Source: Sphingomonas sp. Root710
GTDB lineage: Bacteria; Pseudomonadota; Alphaproteobacteria; Sphingomonadales; Sphingomonadaceae
Reading direction: 5' to 3'
DNA length: 64,000 nucleotides
Assembly: GCF_001429065.1 (NCBI RefSeq)
Contig: NZ_LMIB01000012.1
Location: 380,506 to 444,505 of the forward strand
Below are positions 47,723 to 57,460 of this stretch, piece by piece. Position 1 is the stretch's first letter. Each line of letters starts with the position of its first letter. The notes below the pieces were generated by a model. The model worked only from the letters and a program-made list of their open reading frames with translations, had not been told where the DNA came from and ran no database searches. Position numbers and translations under genes: made by a program.

Positions 47723-48592
47723 TTATCGGCGCCCGCGGAATTCGCGCAGATATTCGTTGTTCGGCGACAATATCAGGTTCGACGTGCCGGATGCCTCGGT
47801 CCCATCGGTCCCGAAGGTGATCCGGTAAGACTGCATCGCCCGGTAGAAATCATAGAAATCCGGATCCTTGTTGAAGCTCTCGGCATAGGTCCCCGCCGCC
47901 TGGGCATCAGCCTCGGCGGTGATGATCTGCGCCTGCTTGCGCCCTTCGGCCAGGATCGAGCGGGCTTCCTGTTCGCGCGCGGTGCGCATGCGGTTGAACG
48001 CCGATTCGAGCGGGGTGCCGTCGGGCAGGTCGGCGCGCTTGATCCGCACGTCGACGATCTCCGCGCCATATTGGCGGGCGACGCGGTTCAGCCGCGCCTG
48101 GATATTGTCCATCACCTGCCCGCGCTCGGGGCTGAGCAGCGCCGCGAAAGGCCGCTTGCCGAGCTCGTTGCGCAGCGACGAACCGAGGATCGGGCGCAGC
48201 GCCTCGCTGACCCGGCGTTCGGTGCCCGCGGTGATCGCCATCTGCAGCGGATCGACGATGCGATAGCGCGCGAAGGCGTCGACTTCGAGCCGCAGCTGGT
48301 CGGTCGACAGCACCGACTGGCGCTCCATGTCGAAATCGAGCACCCGCTTGTCGATCCACCGGATCTGATCGACGAACGGGATCTTGAACAGCACGCCCGC
48401 ACCGGTCTGCCCGAAATCCTCATTGGGCTTATAGGCGTTGTAGATCTTTTCGGGCTTGCCGAAGCGGACGACGAGGACCTGCTTGGTCTCCGGCACCACC
48501 GCGACCGAGCTGCTGACCACGACCACCGCGGCAATCGCGGCGATCGCCCAGCCGATGACGTTGCGGCTGGCGAATTCGTCGGACAGGCTCAT
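47723..48592 (-). CDS. hflC: HflC, SPFH-domain membrane protease regulator
   Basis: 289 residues. An N-terminal transmembrane anchor (about 13-33) is followed by an SPFH/band-7 domain (VLVVRFGKPEKI, ARYRIVDPLQMAI) and a coiled coil (REQEARSILAEGRKQAQIITAEADAQA). With HflK it forms a large cage around FtsH and controls its proteolysis. It overlaps hflK by 4 nt (ATGA). Confidence 0.96.
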   Translation of the reverse strand: MSLSDEFASRNVIGWAIAAIAAVVVVSSSVAVVPETKQVLVVRFGKPEKIYNAYKPNEDFGQTGAGVLFKIPFVDQIRWIDKRVLDFDMERQSVLSTDQLRLEVDAFARYRIVDPLQMAITAGTERRVSEALRPILGSSLRNELGKRPFAALLSPERGQVMDNIQARLNRVARQYGAEIVDVRIKRADLPDGTPLESAFNRMRTAREQEARSILAEGRKQAQIITAEADAQAAGTYAESFNKDPDFYDFYRAMQSYRITFGTDGTEASGTSNLILSPNNEYLREFRGRR

Positions 48593-49644
48593 TGCTGGCC
48601 TCCCTGCGCACGCGGCGGCTGGGGCAGCGGCACATAGGGCACGACGTTGGGGGCCTCGACGATCGTCTTGTCGGTCTTCGCCAACACGCGCTCCATCGTT
48701 TCATAATACATGCGGCGGCGGGTCACCTCGGGCGCCAGCTTATATTCGGCATAGACCTTGTCGAACGCCGCTGCCTCGCCCTCGGCCTTGGCGCCGAGCT
48801 GTTGAGCATAGGCGCGCGCCTCGTTCAGATAGGCCTGGGCCTGCTGCTGCGCGGCGGAGACCGACTTGAATGCCTCGACCACTGCGGTGGGCGGGTCGGC
48901 CTGCTTGATCGCGACACCCTGCACCGTGATGCCGGCGCGGTAGCTGTCGAGAATCTCCTGCATCCGCTGCTGGACGCGGCCCTCGATCTGGCTGCGCTGC
49001 GAGCCCATCGCGTCGTTGAGTGCCACCCGCGCGATCTCGGCGCGCATCGCGCTTTCGGCGACCTCGCCGACGGTATCTTCCGGATCGGCCAGTTCGTAGA
49101 GATAGAGTTCGGGGTCACGGATGTTCCAGCGCACCGAATAGGCGAGGTCGATCATGTTCTGATCGCCCGTCAGCATCAGGTTCTGGGCGTTACCGCCACC
49201 GGCGGGGATGTCCCTCACCCGGATTTCCTCGATGTCGATCTTGGTGACATGGTCGATCGGCGCGGGGAAGGAGAAGCGCATGCCGGGGCCCAGCGTGCCC
49301 GCATAGGAGCCGAGCCGGGTGATCACGCCGCGTTCCTGCGGGTCGATCCGGTGACTGCTGGTCCACAGCACCCACAACAGGAGGATGCCGCCGACCGCCC
49401 ACAGGATCATGCGGCCCGCCTCGGGTTCAGGGCCGTCGCGGCCGCCAAAGCGCGCGCGGCCGCGGCGCAGCAGTTCGTCGAGCGCCGAACGGCCCGCCGG
49501 GCCACGCCCGGGCCGCCCGCGCGGCGGCTGATTCCAGGGGTTGGAGCCGTCGCCCCCGTCGCCGCCAGATCCTCCGCCACCCCAAGGCCCGCCTTCGTTG
49601 AGCAAGGGCCGCGGCGTCACCGCGCTACTGTCATTCTCGTTCAT
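48589..49644 (-). CDS. hflK: HflK, SPFH-domain membrane protease regulator
   Basis: 351 residues from ATG 49644 (ATG 49653 is equally possible; neither has a good ribosome site). A Gly/Pro/Arg-rich cytoplasmic N-terminus leads into a transmembrane helix (about 75-95), then an SPFH domain with IDPQERGVITRLGSY and a coiled coil (AQAYLNEARAYAQQLGAKAEGEA). Partner of HflC in the FtsH-regulating complex. The frame extends upstream antisense to mrp but that part is not coding. Confidence 0.95.
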   Translation of the reverse strand: MNENDSSAVTPRPLLNEGGPWGGGGSGGDGGDGSNPWNQPPRGRPGRGPAGRSALDELLRRGRARFGGRDGPEPEAGRMILWAVGGILLLWVLWTSSHRIDPQERGVITRLGSYAGTLGPGMRFSFPAPIDHVTKIDIEEIRVRDIPAGGGNAQNLMLTGDQNMIDLAYSVRWNIRDPELYLYELADPEDTVGEVAESAMRAEIARVALNDAMGSQRSQIEGRVQQRMQEILDSYRAGITVQGVAIKQADPPTAVVEAFKSVSAAQQQAQAYLNEARAYAQQLGAKAEGEAAAFDKVYAEYKLAPEVTRRRMYYETMERVLAKTDKTIVEAPNVVPYVPLPQPPRAQGGQQ

Positions 49645-49813
49645 GAAAGTCATTATAGGTGCGGATCGGCGGAAAAATAGGGGGCTTTGATAAAGCCCGC
49701 CCGCGCTTTCGCGCGAAACACGGTGGGAAGAGAAGCATCGCTCACCCACGGTAAAGGAATAATCGGCCGGTTCGGCATGGCTCAAACCGCCCCGAACCGT
49801 TATTCGCCGCCCC

Positions 49814-50815
49814 ATGGACATGACTGAATCGCTTCCCGCCGCGCTCGACCGCGTTATCGACCCGATCAGCGGCAAGGGCCTGATCGCCAGCGGCCGCGCC
49901 GCCGAACCCCGCTTCGACGACGGCACCGCCAGCGTAGTGATCGACGTCACCGGCCTGTCGGGCGATGCGCGCAGCAAGATCGAGACCGCGGTGAAGCAGG
50001 CGCTGATCGCGGTGCCGGGCGTCGAGACGGTGCGCGTCGCGATGACCGCCGAGAAGAAAGGCCGCAAGATCATCGCGATCGGATCGGGCAAGGGCGGGGT
50101 CGGCAAATCGACCCTGTCGGCCAACCTCGCGGTGGCGCTCAGAAAACTCGGCAAGAAGGTCGGCATCGTCGACGCCGACATCTACGGCCCCTCGCAGCCC
50201 CGGCTGCTGTCGACCGAGGGCATGCGCCCGACCGCCCAGGGGCAGAAGATGGACCCGGTGATGTCCCCCCACGGCATCCCGATGCTGTCGATGGGCCAGC
50301 TGGTGAAGCCGGGTCAGGCGATCGCGTGGCGCGGGCCGATGGCGGCCAATGCGCTGGGCCAGCTGATCGACGCCGAATGGGGCGACACCGACCTGCTGGT
50401 CCTCGACCTGCCGCCCGGAACCGGCGACGTCCAGCTCACCATGGTCCAGAAATACAAGCCGGCGGGCGCGATCATCGTGTCGACCCCGCAGGACCTGGCG
50501 CTGATGGACGCGACCCGCGCGATCGACTTCTTCCGTCAGGCCAATGTCCCGATCATAGGCATGGTCGAGAATATGGCGGGCTATGCCTGCCCGCATTGCG
50601 GCGAGATATCCGACCCCTTCGGCAGCGGCGGGGCGCAAGCGGCGGCGATGTCCATGGAGCTTCCCTTCCTCGGCCGGGTGCCGCTGGACATCGGCATCCG
50701 CACCAGTTCCGATGCGGGGAGCCCGCCGGCGTCCGAGGACGACGACGCGGTCTTCCGCCCCCTCGCTGAAAAGATCGCTGCATGGTTGAATCCGGCGGGG
50801 CCCGCATCATTTTAA
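49814..50815 (+). CDS. Iron-sulfur carrier ATPase Mrp/ApbC
   Basis: 333 residues. An N-terminal MIP18/DUF59-like domain (about 1-75) precedes a P-loop ATPase with the deviant Walker A GKGGVGKST (about 93-101), VDADIYGPSQPR and LPPGTGDVQLT, and a C-terminal CPHC pair (about 258) that holds a bridging cluster. It assembles or carries Fe-S clusters in the cytoplasm. Divergent from hflK over 160-170 bp. Confidence 0.94.
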   Translation: MDMTESLPAALDRVIDPISGKGLIASGRAAEPRFDDGTASVVIDVTGLSGDARSKIETAVKQALIAVPGVETVRVAMTAEKKGRKIIAIGSGKGGVGKSTLSANLAVALRKLGKKVGIVDADIYGPSQPRLLSTEGMRPTAQGQKMDPVMSPHGIPMLSMGQLVKPGQAIAWRGPMAANALGQLIDAEWGDTDLLVLDLPPGTGDVQLTMVQKYKPAGAIIVSTPQDLALMDATRAIDFFRQANVPIIGMVENMAGYACPHCGEISDPFGSGGAQAAAMSMELPFLGRVPLDIGIRTSSDAGSPPASEDDDAVFRPLAEKIAAWLNPAGPASF

Positions 50816-50840
50816 CAGGGCCAACGTCGAAAGGTCCGTC

Positions 50841-51257
50841 ATGCCGCTCGAAAGCAATGCAGAGATCGCCAGCCTGCTGAAGGGCGCGAAGACGATCGCG
50901 ATGGTGGGCGCCAGCGACCGCCCCGACCGGGCGAGCTTTGGCGTGATGCGCTTCCTCCAGTCGAAGGGCTATCGGGTGATCCCGGTCAACCCGCAGCTGG
51001 CGGGCCAGACGCTGCACGGCGAAACCGTGGTCGCCACTCTTGCCGAGATAGGCGAGCCGATCGACATCGTCGACATCTTCCGCAACTCCGCCGCCGCCGG
51101 GCCGGTGATCGACGAGGCGATCGCCGTTGGCGCGAAGGCGGTGTGGACGCAGCTCGGCGTGTTCAACGACGACGCCGTCAGCCGCGCGGAAGCGGCTGGA
51201 CTGCAGGCGGTGGTGAACCACTGCCCCAAGATCGAGATCCCGCGGCTGGGATTGTAA
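50841..51257 (+). CDS. CoA-binding domain protein (YccU-like)
   Basis: 138 residues: a small Rossmann fold with AMVGASDRPDRASFGV and RVIPVNPQLAGQ, then VDIFRNSAAAGPVIDEAI and the late NHCPKIE. These proteins bind CoA or a related nucleotide; function is not established. It lies 25 nt downstream of mrp and may be cotranscribed. Confidence 0.88.
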   Translation: MPLESNAEIASLLKGAKTIAMVGASDRPDRASFGVMRFLQSKGYRVIPVNPQLAGQTLHGETVVATLAEIGEPIDIVDIFRNSAAAGPVIDEAIAVGAKAVWTQLGVFNDDAVSRAEAAGLQAVVNHCPKIEIPRLGL

Positions 51258-51337
51258 TAGCACGCCCGTTTCGCCGGTTTTCCAATAACGCAGCAGGTGA
51301 TGCGCAGCTGGGGAGTGATCCGGCCTGCCGTGTGGAA

Positions 51338-51748
51338 TTATCGATCGGGCGGAGCGGCGCTGCGCGCACCGACGCGCCCGCGCCATCCGAACAGATATGC
51401 AATGCACCATAGGATAGCAATGGCGCTATATTGATAGAGCGGCAGGACGATACCCATCGCCACCCCGTTCAGCACGTCGAGATGGACGGAGATCATGCCG
51501 GCCCACATTATGAAGGTCGACGCGATGACCAGCAATTGCATCGCCGTGAAACCGTAGGCGCCGCGAATCGCGCGCGACATACGAACGCCGATCGACGCCA
51601 GCGCCGCCGGCCCCGCCATCCACAGAAGGAGGACCATCCCCGCGGCGGTGCGAAGTCCGTCGAGCAGCAGGAACAGCGCGCAGGCGAGAGCCGTGGCATA
51701 GCCTATTGCGAGCCATGTCGTGACGAGCGTGAGACGAATCGAGGTCAT
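51338..51748 (-). CDS. Uncharacterised four-helix membrane protein
   Basis: 136 residues from ATG 51748. Four hydrophobic segments (about 6-28, 36-55, 66-88, 95-118) and a basic C-terminus are visible. No motif is recognised. Codon use is consistent with coding, and the gene is flanked by two convergent/divergent housekeeping genes. Confidence 0.6.
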   Translation of the reverse strand: MTSIRLTLVTTWLAIGYATALACALFLLLDGLRTAAGMVLLLWMAGPAALASIGVRMSRAIRGAYGFTAMQLLVIASTFIMWAGMISVHLDVLNGVAMGIVLPLYQYSAIAILWCIAYLFGWRGRVGARSAAPPDR

Positions 51749-51846
51749 GATAGGACGACTATCGCACAACCGAGGCTGTCCTCCATTTTGTCCCATGGCG
51801 CGCGCCGATTTGCTTCGCTATTGAGCCCGTAACTAGGGAGGAACGA

Positions 51847-53442
51847 ATGTTAGGTGCAATGCAGGATTGGCCGCTTCGCCTGGAACGCCTGATCGATCAT
51901 GCCGCACGCGAGCATGGGCCGCGCGAGATCGTCACCCGCTGGGCGGACGGCAGCTTCGAGCGGACCAATTGGGCGGGCATTCATCGCGACGCGCGGCGGC
52001 TGGCGCAAGCGCTGGTCGCGTTCGGCATCAAGCCGGGCGACCGGTTCGCGACGCTGGCTGCCAATCATGGACGCCACCTGGTTTCCTGGTTCGGTGCGAT
52101 CGGCGCGGGCGCAGTGATCCACACGATCAACCCCCGGCTGTTCGACGACCAGATCGTCTACATCGCCAACCATGCCGAAGACCGGGTGCTGATCTATGAC
52201 CAGGCCTTCGAGGCCGTGGTCGAGCGGCTGAAGCCGCGTTTCGAGACGATCGAACATTTCGTCTGCTTCAACCCCGACAGCGGCGAAGGCGGCTTCGAGG
52301 CACTGATCGCGGGTTATGACGGCGACTATGTCTGGCCGGAAGGCGACGAGCGCGCGCCCGCGATGCTCTGCTACACCAGCGGCACCACCGGCAATCCGAA
52401 GGGGGTGCTCTATCAGCACCGATCGCAGATGCTGCACAGCTTCGTCCAGGCGACGCCCGACGTATTCTCACTGTCCGCGCGCGCCGCGGTCCTGCCCGTA
52501 ACCCCGCTGTTCCACGCCGGCGCCTGGGGCCTGCCCTTTGCCGCGGCGATGACCGGATCGAAGCTCGTCCTGTCGGCAAGCAACGAGCCCGCCGTGCTAC
52601 ACCAGCTGATCATCGACGAGCAGGTGACGCACAGCTGCGGCGTGCCGACGATCTGGCTGTCGCTGCTGCAATATGTCGAGCGTGAGAGACTAGACCTCGG
52701 CAGGCTGCATCACATCAGCTGCGGCGGTTCGGCCGCGCCCCGTGCGCTGATCGCGGGCTATATGGATCGCGGCGTCCAGTTCACCCATCTGTGGGGGATG
52801 ACCGAATTGTCGCCGATCGGTTCGGTCGCGGCGCTGCCCGCCGAGTGGGACAATATGGACCGCGAAGCCAAGCTCGATCTGCTGCAGAAGCAGGGCTATG
52901 CCGCGTTCGGCCTCGAACTGCGCGTCGTCGATGACGAGGGCAACGCGCTGCCCCGCGACGGCAAGAGCTCGGGCCAGTTGCAGGTGCGCGGGGCCTGGGT
53001 CGTCGAGCGCTATTTCCGCGCCGAGAAGAGCGCGGTCGACGAGGACAACTGGTTCGATACCGGCGACATCGCGGTCATCCATGCCGATGGCGCGCTTCAG
53101 CTGACCGACCGCGCCAAGGACGTGATCAAGTCGGGCGGCGAATGGATCAGCTCGGTCGACCTGGAAAACGCCGCCATCGCTGCCCCCTGCGTCGCCGAAG
53201 CCGCGGCGATCGGCGTCTATCACCCGAAGTGGGACGAACGCCCGCTGCTGCTGTGCGTGCCCAAGCCCGGCATCGAGCCGTCTGCCGATCGGGTCCGCGA
53301 GGCGCTGGCCAGCCGGGTCGCGAAATGGTGGCTGCCCGACGAGATATTGTTCGTCGACGAACTGCCGCACACCGGCACCGGCAAGCTGCTCAAGACCGAA
53401 CTGCGCGAGCGGTACAAGGATTATAAGCTGCCTGGGGTTTGA
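51847..53442 (+). CDS. Fatty acyl-CoA ligase (AMP-forming)
   Basis: 531 residues of the ANL superfamily: P-loop [17 protein letters not shown], adenylate motif [20 protein letters not shown] and the C-terminal lysine in [14 protein letters not shown]. It activates a carboxylic acid, probably medium- to long-chain fatty acid, to its CoA ester. ATG 51847 follows AGGAGG. Sphingolipid loci of other bacteria contain acyl-CoA ligases, but this one is 32 kb from spt and is more likely for beta-oxidation. Confidence 0.92.
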   Translation: MLGAMQDWPLRLERLIDHAAREHGPREIVTRWADGSFERTNWAGIHRDARRLAQALVAFGIKPGDRFATLAANHGRHLVSWFGAIGAGAVIHTINPRLFDDQIVYIANHAEDRVLIYDQAFEAVVERLKPRFETIEHFVCFNPDSGEGGFEALIAGYDGDYVWPEGDERAPAMLCYTSGTTGNPKGVLYQHRSQMLHSFVQATPDVFSLSARAAVLPVTPLFHAGAWGLPFAAAMTGSKLVLSASNEPAVLHQLIIDEQVTHSCGVPTIWLSLLQYVERERLDLGRLHHISCGGSAAPRALIAGYMDRGVQFTHLWGMTELSPIGSVAALPAEWDNMDREAKLDLLQKQGYAAFGLELRVVDDEGNALPRDGKSSGQLQVRGAWVVERYFRAEKSAVDEDNWFDTGDIAVIHADGALQLTDRAKDVIKSGGEWISSVDLENAAIAAPCVAEAAAIGVYHPKWDERPLLLCVPKPGIEPSADRVREALASRVAKWWLPDEILFVDELPHTGTGKLLKTELRERYKDYKLPGV

Positions 53443-53483
53443 TATAGGGGGCGCCTCGGCCAACATCGGGGCGCCGTTTCCCG

Positions 53484-54263
53484 CTAGCGAATAGCCGCTT
53501 TCGCCGCATGTTCGGCCAGCCGATCGACCGCTGCGGCATGGATCGCCGGGGCGGTCGCCAGCACGCCGAACTGTTCGCCCTTGGTGCTGTTGTAGCGCAG
53601 CGGATTGCCGAAGGCGTCCGTCACCGTCGCGCCGGCCTCCTGCGCGATCAGCGCCGCGGCGGCGATGTCCCATTCATTGCCCCAGCGGATCGTGGCAAGC
53701 AGGTCCGCCTCGCCCGCCGCGACCATCGCGATCCGCAGCGCAATCGAATTGGGTTTGGTCACCGCCACCAGATCGCCGTCGCGGCGCGGCAGCGTGTCGG
53801 CGGGCACCCGCGCACCGGGCAGCGCCAGCCGCTGCGACGCGATGATCGGCTCGCCATTGCGGGTCGCTCCCTGTCCGAAGCGCGCGCGCCAATGCTCGCC
53901 ACGCGCGGGGGCGTCGAGCACGCCCAGCACGGGGCGGCCGCCCTCCACGAGCGCGATCGACACCGCCCAGCCTTCGCGTCCCCGCACATAATCGCGGGTG
54001 CCGTCGATCGGGTCGACCACCCAGACGCGCACACAGTTGAGCCGTTCAGCGCTGTCGGCGGTCTCCTCCGACAGCCAGCCCGCCTCGGGATCGATCGCCA
54101 TCAGCCGTTCGCGCAGCAGCGCGTCGGCGGCGAGATCGATGTCGCACACCGGACTGCCCGGCGTCTTGTCCCAATATTTGAAATCCCCCCGCCACGATGC
54201 GTGCGCCATTGCGCCGACTTCGGCCGCCACCGCACTCACCGCATCGAGCAGATTCTCAGGCAC
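53484..54263 (-). CDS. Inositol-phosphatase-family protein (CysQ/HisN-like)
   Basis: 259 residues. Metal-site motifs SPVCDIDLAADA, SEETADS, VDPIDGTRDYVRG and late WGNEWDIAAAALIAQEAG place it in the Li+-sensitive phosphatase family. Candidates are 3'(2'),5'-bisphosphate nucleotidase or histidinol-phosphatase; I cannot decide. Its start overlaps the 3' end of pmbA by 8 nt, so it is translated from the same mRNA. Confidence 0.9.
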   Translation of the reverse strand: MPENLLDAVSAVAAEVGAMAHASWRGDFKYWDKTPGSPVCDIDLAADALLRERLMAIDPEAGWLSEETADSAERLNCVRVWVVDPIDGTRDYVRGREGWAVSIALVEGGRPVLGVLDAPARGEHWRARFGQGATRNGEPIIASQRLALPGARVPADTLPRRDGDLVAVTKPNSIALRIAMVAAGEADLLATIRWGNEWDIAAAALIAQEAGATVTDAFGNPLRYNSTKGEQFGVLATAPAIHAAAVDRLAEHAAKAAIR

Positions 54264-55602
54264 CGGCGACCGTCATCCCTTCGATTCTCACTGTCGGAGC
54301 ATCAACGGCGCGACGGAAGACAAGATCCGACGCGGGGGTCAGTTCGCGGAACATATCCTTGAGGTTGCCGGCAACGGTAATCTCGGCGACCGGCTCGCAG
54401 ACCTTGCCGTCGCGGATCACGAAGCCCGACGCGCCCCGGCTGTAATCGCCGGTGACGCCATTGACGCCCTGCCCGATCAGTTCGGTGACGTAGACGCCCA
54501 GCTTGATGTCGGCGATCAGCTCCTCGGGCGAGAGGCTACCGGCCTCCAGATAGAGATTGGTGAGCCCGGTACCTGGAGGGCCGCCGACCCCACGCGTCGC
54601 ATGGCCGGTCGGTTCGAGACCGAGTTGGCGCGCAGAGGCCGAATCCATGATCCAGCCGGTCAGCACGCCGTCGGCGATGATGTCGCGCGCGGCGGTGGGC
54701 AGCCCCTCGCCATCGAAGGGCTTGGAGCGCAGGCCGCGCGGCCGGTGCGGATCGTCGCGGATGACGATGCCTTTCGCGAACACCTCTTGTCCAAGCCTGT
54801 CGAGCAGGAAGCTGGTGCGGCGCGCCACCGCCGATCCGGTGATCGCGCCGGCGAGATGGCCGAGCAGCCCCGATCCGACGCGCGGATCATAGACGACCGG
54901 CATCGCGCCGCTCGACAACTTGCCCGGATTCAGGCGCTTCACCGCGCGTTCGCCCGCGCGAAGGCCGATCGCCACCGCATCCTCGAGATCACTCAGATGG
55001 CGCGCGCTATGATAGGCATAGTCGCGCTGCATGCTGCTGCCCTCGCCCGCAATCACGCTGGCAGAGCAGCCATAACCGCTGGTCGAATAGCCGCGCGCGA
55101 AACCCGCGCTGGTCGCCAGCGCGATCACGGTCCGGCTTGCCGATGCTCCCGCGCCCTCGCTGTTGGTAACGCCGGCCACGCCGCGCGCCGCATCTTCGGC
55201 GGCTTCGGCGCGCACGCGCAGATCCGCCGGGGCGGGATCGGCCTGGTCGTCGCCGTCGACATCGACCGCCGCTCCGCGCAGCAGCCGGTCCTCGGGAGCG
55301 AGCCCGGCATAGGGGTCTTCGGGCGCTTCGCGCGCCATCGCCACGGCGCGCTCGACCAGCGCGTCGAGCGCGTCGCTCGACAGGTCGGAGGAAGACACAC
55401 TCGCCGACCGGCTGCCGACGAACAGACGCAAGCCGATCTCCTCGCCTTCCGACCGTTCGACATCCTCGAGCGCGCCCAGGCGCACCGAGATCTGGGTCGA
55501 GGCATTGCAGATATAGAGCGCGTCGGCCGCATCGGCACCCGCCTTGCGGGCGGCGGCAACGAGATCGGCTGTGCGGGCTTCGGCTTCAGGGATGCTCAAC
55601 AT
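54256..55602 (-). CDS. pmbA: Metalloprotease-related protein PmbA/TldE
   Basis: 448 residues, full length for the TldD/PmbA family, with SVSSSDLSSDALDALVERAVAMA, the central PVVYDPRVGSGLLGHLAG and the C-terminal NGVTGDYSRGASGFVIRDG. PmbA (TldE) pairs with TldD to form a peptidase acting on unfolded or modified peptides; tldD is not in this window. First gene of the pmbA / phosphatase pair. Confidence 0.94.
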   Translation of the reverse strand: MLSIPEAEARTADLVAAARKAGADAADALYICNASTQISVRLGALEDVERSEGEEIGLRLFVGSRSASVSSSDLSSDALDALVERAVAMAREAPEDPYAGLAPEDRLLRGAAVDVDGDDQADPAPADLRVRAEAAEDAARGVAGVTNSEGAGASASRTVIALATSAGFARGYSTSGYGCSASVIAGEGSSMQRDYAYHSARHLSDLEDAVAIGLRAGERAVKRLNPGKLSSGAMPVVYDPRVGSGLLGHLAGAITGSAVARRTSFLLDRLGQEVFAKGIVIRDDPHRPRGLRSKPFDGEGLPTAARDIIADGVLTGWIMDSASARQLGLEPTGHATRGVGGPPGTGLTNLYLEAGSLSPEELIADIKLGVYVTELIGQGVNGVTGDYSRGASGFVIRDGKVCEPVAEITVAGNLKDMFRELTPASDLVFRRAVDAPTVRIEGMTVAGA

Positions 55603-55657
55603 GGTGGCGACTTAGGTATCGCGACCCCGAACGTCAAAGGCTAATGCCCTTATTCGA

Positions 55658-56575
55658 TCACGCCGTACTGCCCACCACCAGACAGGCCATGAACATCAGC
55701 AGACCCGCAAAGCGGTTCGCGCGGAACTTGGCGAGAGCGTCGGCGGGGTCGGCGATGCGGAGCCGGGCGACCTGCCAAGCCAGATGGACGGCGACGGGAA
55801 GGAGCGCCGCCAGTGCCAGCAGTTGCGGACGGATTTGCCAAAAAGCCGAAATCCAGCAGCCGATCGCGATCGCATAGCAAAGCGCGACGCCGCTGCGCGC
55901 ATGGCGGCCCAGCGCCCGCGCCGAGGATTTCACGCCCGCCAGCGCGTCATCCTCGATATCCTGCAGCGCATAGATGGTGTCGTAACCGATCACCCAGAAG
56001 ACCGAACCGCTGAACAACAGCCATATCGCCGGGGCGAAACCGCCGGTCACGCCCGGCCATCCGACCAGCGCTGCCCAGGAGAAGACGATGCCGAGCCAGG
56101 CCTGCGGCCACCAGGTGATCCGCTTCATAAAGGGATAGGCCGCGACCGCACCGAGGCTGGCGACCGCGGTGATCGCAGCGGTCAGGTTGAACTGGACCAG
56201 CACGGCAAGCCCGATCAGGCAGAGCAGGCCCAGCCACAGCCAGGCCGCCTTCAGCTTCACCCGGCCGCTGGCGAGCGGCCGCGCGGCGGTGCGCGCTACC
56301 TTGCGGTCAAGGTCCCGGTCGACGATGTCGTTATAGACGCAGCCCGCGCCGCGCATAACGAACGCCCCCAGCCCCATCCACAGGATCAGGTCCCAACGGT
56401 CGGCGCCGTGCCCCGCCAGCGCGATCGCCCAGGCGCCGGGCCAGAACAGCAACCACGCCCCGATCGGCCGGTCGAACCGCGCAAGCACCCAATAGGGCCG
56501 CCAGCCGGGGGGCAGATGCCGCACCAGCCCGCGATATTCGCTGTCGGGTACGATTTCCTCGACTTCCTCGGCCAT
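55658..56575 (-). CDS. ubiA: 4-hydroxybenzoate polyprenyltransferase
   Basis: 305 residues from ATG 56575; ATG 56617 is possible but would share its CATG with the divergent rsmE start. Eight or nine transmembrane helices carry the Asp-rich sites NDIVDRDLDRKVARTAARPL and, later, DIEDD. It prenylates 4-hydroxybenzoate in ubiquinone synthesis. Divergent from rsmE. Confidence 0.95.
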   Translation of the reverse strand: MAEEVEEIVPDSEYRGLVRHLPPGWRPYWVLARFDRPIGAWLLFWPGAWAIALAGHGADRWDLILWMGLGAFVMRGAGCVYNDIVDRDLDRKVARTAARPLASGRVKLKAAWLWLGLLCLIGLAVLVQFNLTAAITAVASLGAVAAYPFMKRITWWPQAWLGIVFSWAALVGWPGVTGGFAPAIWLLFSGSVFWVIGYDTIYALQDIEDDALAGVKSSARALGRHARSGVALCYAIAIGCWISAFWQIRPQLLALAALLPVAVHLAWQVARLRIADPADALAKFRANRFAGLLMFMACLVVGSTA

Positions 56576-56615
56576 GAGCGGCAGGTAGGACAAAAGCCCC
56601 GTCTTCGGAAGTCCC

Positions 56616-57356
56616 ATGGCCCAAACCCCCGCCTGGCCGCCAGGCAGCGTCACCCGCCTGTTCATCGATCAGCCACTGTCCGAAGGGATGGCGCTGACGA
56701 TCGACGGCGGACAGGCGCATTATCTAAGCGGGGTGATGCGACTGAAGGCGGGCGACCAGATCGCGCTGTTCGACGATCGCACCGGTGAATGGCGCGCCGA
56801 GATCGAGCAGGCCGGAAAGCGCGCCGTGGCGGTGCGCGCGGTCGAGCGGATGCGCGAGCGCGAGGCGGTGCCCGATCTCTGGCTGCTCGCCGCGCCTATC
56901 AAGAAGGGGCGGATCGACTGGATGGCCGAAAAGGCCTGCGAACTGGGCGTCGCCCGGTGGCAGCCGGTGATCACCCAGCGGACGATCGTCGACCGGCTCA
57001 ACCTCGACCGATTGCGCGCGCATATGATCGAGGCGGCCGAACAATGCGAGCGGACCGCGCTGCCGGTCCTCGACGAGCCGGTCAAGCTAGCGCAGCTTCT
57101 GAAAAGCTGGCCCGGGGACCGCGCGCTGATCTTTGCCGACGAGGAAGGCGGCACGCCGATGGCCGAGGTGGCAAAGCCCGGCCCCGCCGCGATCCTGATC
57201 GGCCCAGAGGGCGGCTTCACCAACGAGGAACGTGCCGCGATCAAAGCGCTGCCGCAGGCGACCGGCGTGTCGCTTGGCCCGCGCATATTGCGCGCCGACA
57301 CCGCGATGGCGGCGGCGGTTTCGCTATGGATGGGATTGGCCGGCGATTGGCGGTGA
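56616..57356 (+). CDS. rsmE: 16S rRNA (uracil1498-N3)-methyltransferase
   Basis: 246 residues. An N-terminal PUA-like domain (HYLSGVMRLKAGD) is followed by a SPOUT knot with LIGPEGGFTNEE and LGPRILRADTA, the SAM-binding deep trefoil. It methylates U1498 of 16S rRNA. Followed by a copy of a dispersed repeat and then gshA. Confidence 0.95.
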   Translation: MAQTPAWPPGSVTRLFIDQPLSEGMALTIDGGQAHYLSGVMRLKAGDQIALFDDRTGEWRAEIEQAGKRAVAVRAVERMREREAVPDLWLLAAPIKKGRIDWMAEKACELGVARWQPVITQRTIVDRLNLDRLRAHMIEAAEQCERTALPVLDEPVKLAQLLKSWPGDRALIFADEEGGTPMAEVAKPGPAAILIGPEGGFTNEERAAIKALPQATGVSLGPRILRADTAMAAAVSLWMGLAGDWR

Positions 57357-57360
57357 TTTG

Positions 57361-57399
57361 ATTTTGATCCGCTCACGCGAATAGATGGTGCCGGCCCGA
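57361..57399 (+). repeat. Second copy of the dispersed repeat seen at 5.0 kb
   Basis: ATTTTGATCCGCTCACGCG, then after a short divergent stretch GGTGCCGGCCCG, match the reverse complement of 5068-5031 (about 30 of 36 positions). The next bases contain GTTTCAGC, also part of the 4.9-kb block. It lies between rsmE and gshA. Confidence 0.7.
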
Positions 57400-57460
57400 A
57401 CGTTTCAGCAAAGCTCAAACAAATCTAGCCACGTACCGATCGGTCCGCTATGGGCGCGCC

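Noticed and set aside
49654-50181. Upstream extension of the hflK frame
   Set aside because: It is antisense to mrp, and the protein sequence lacks family similarity before residue MNEN.
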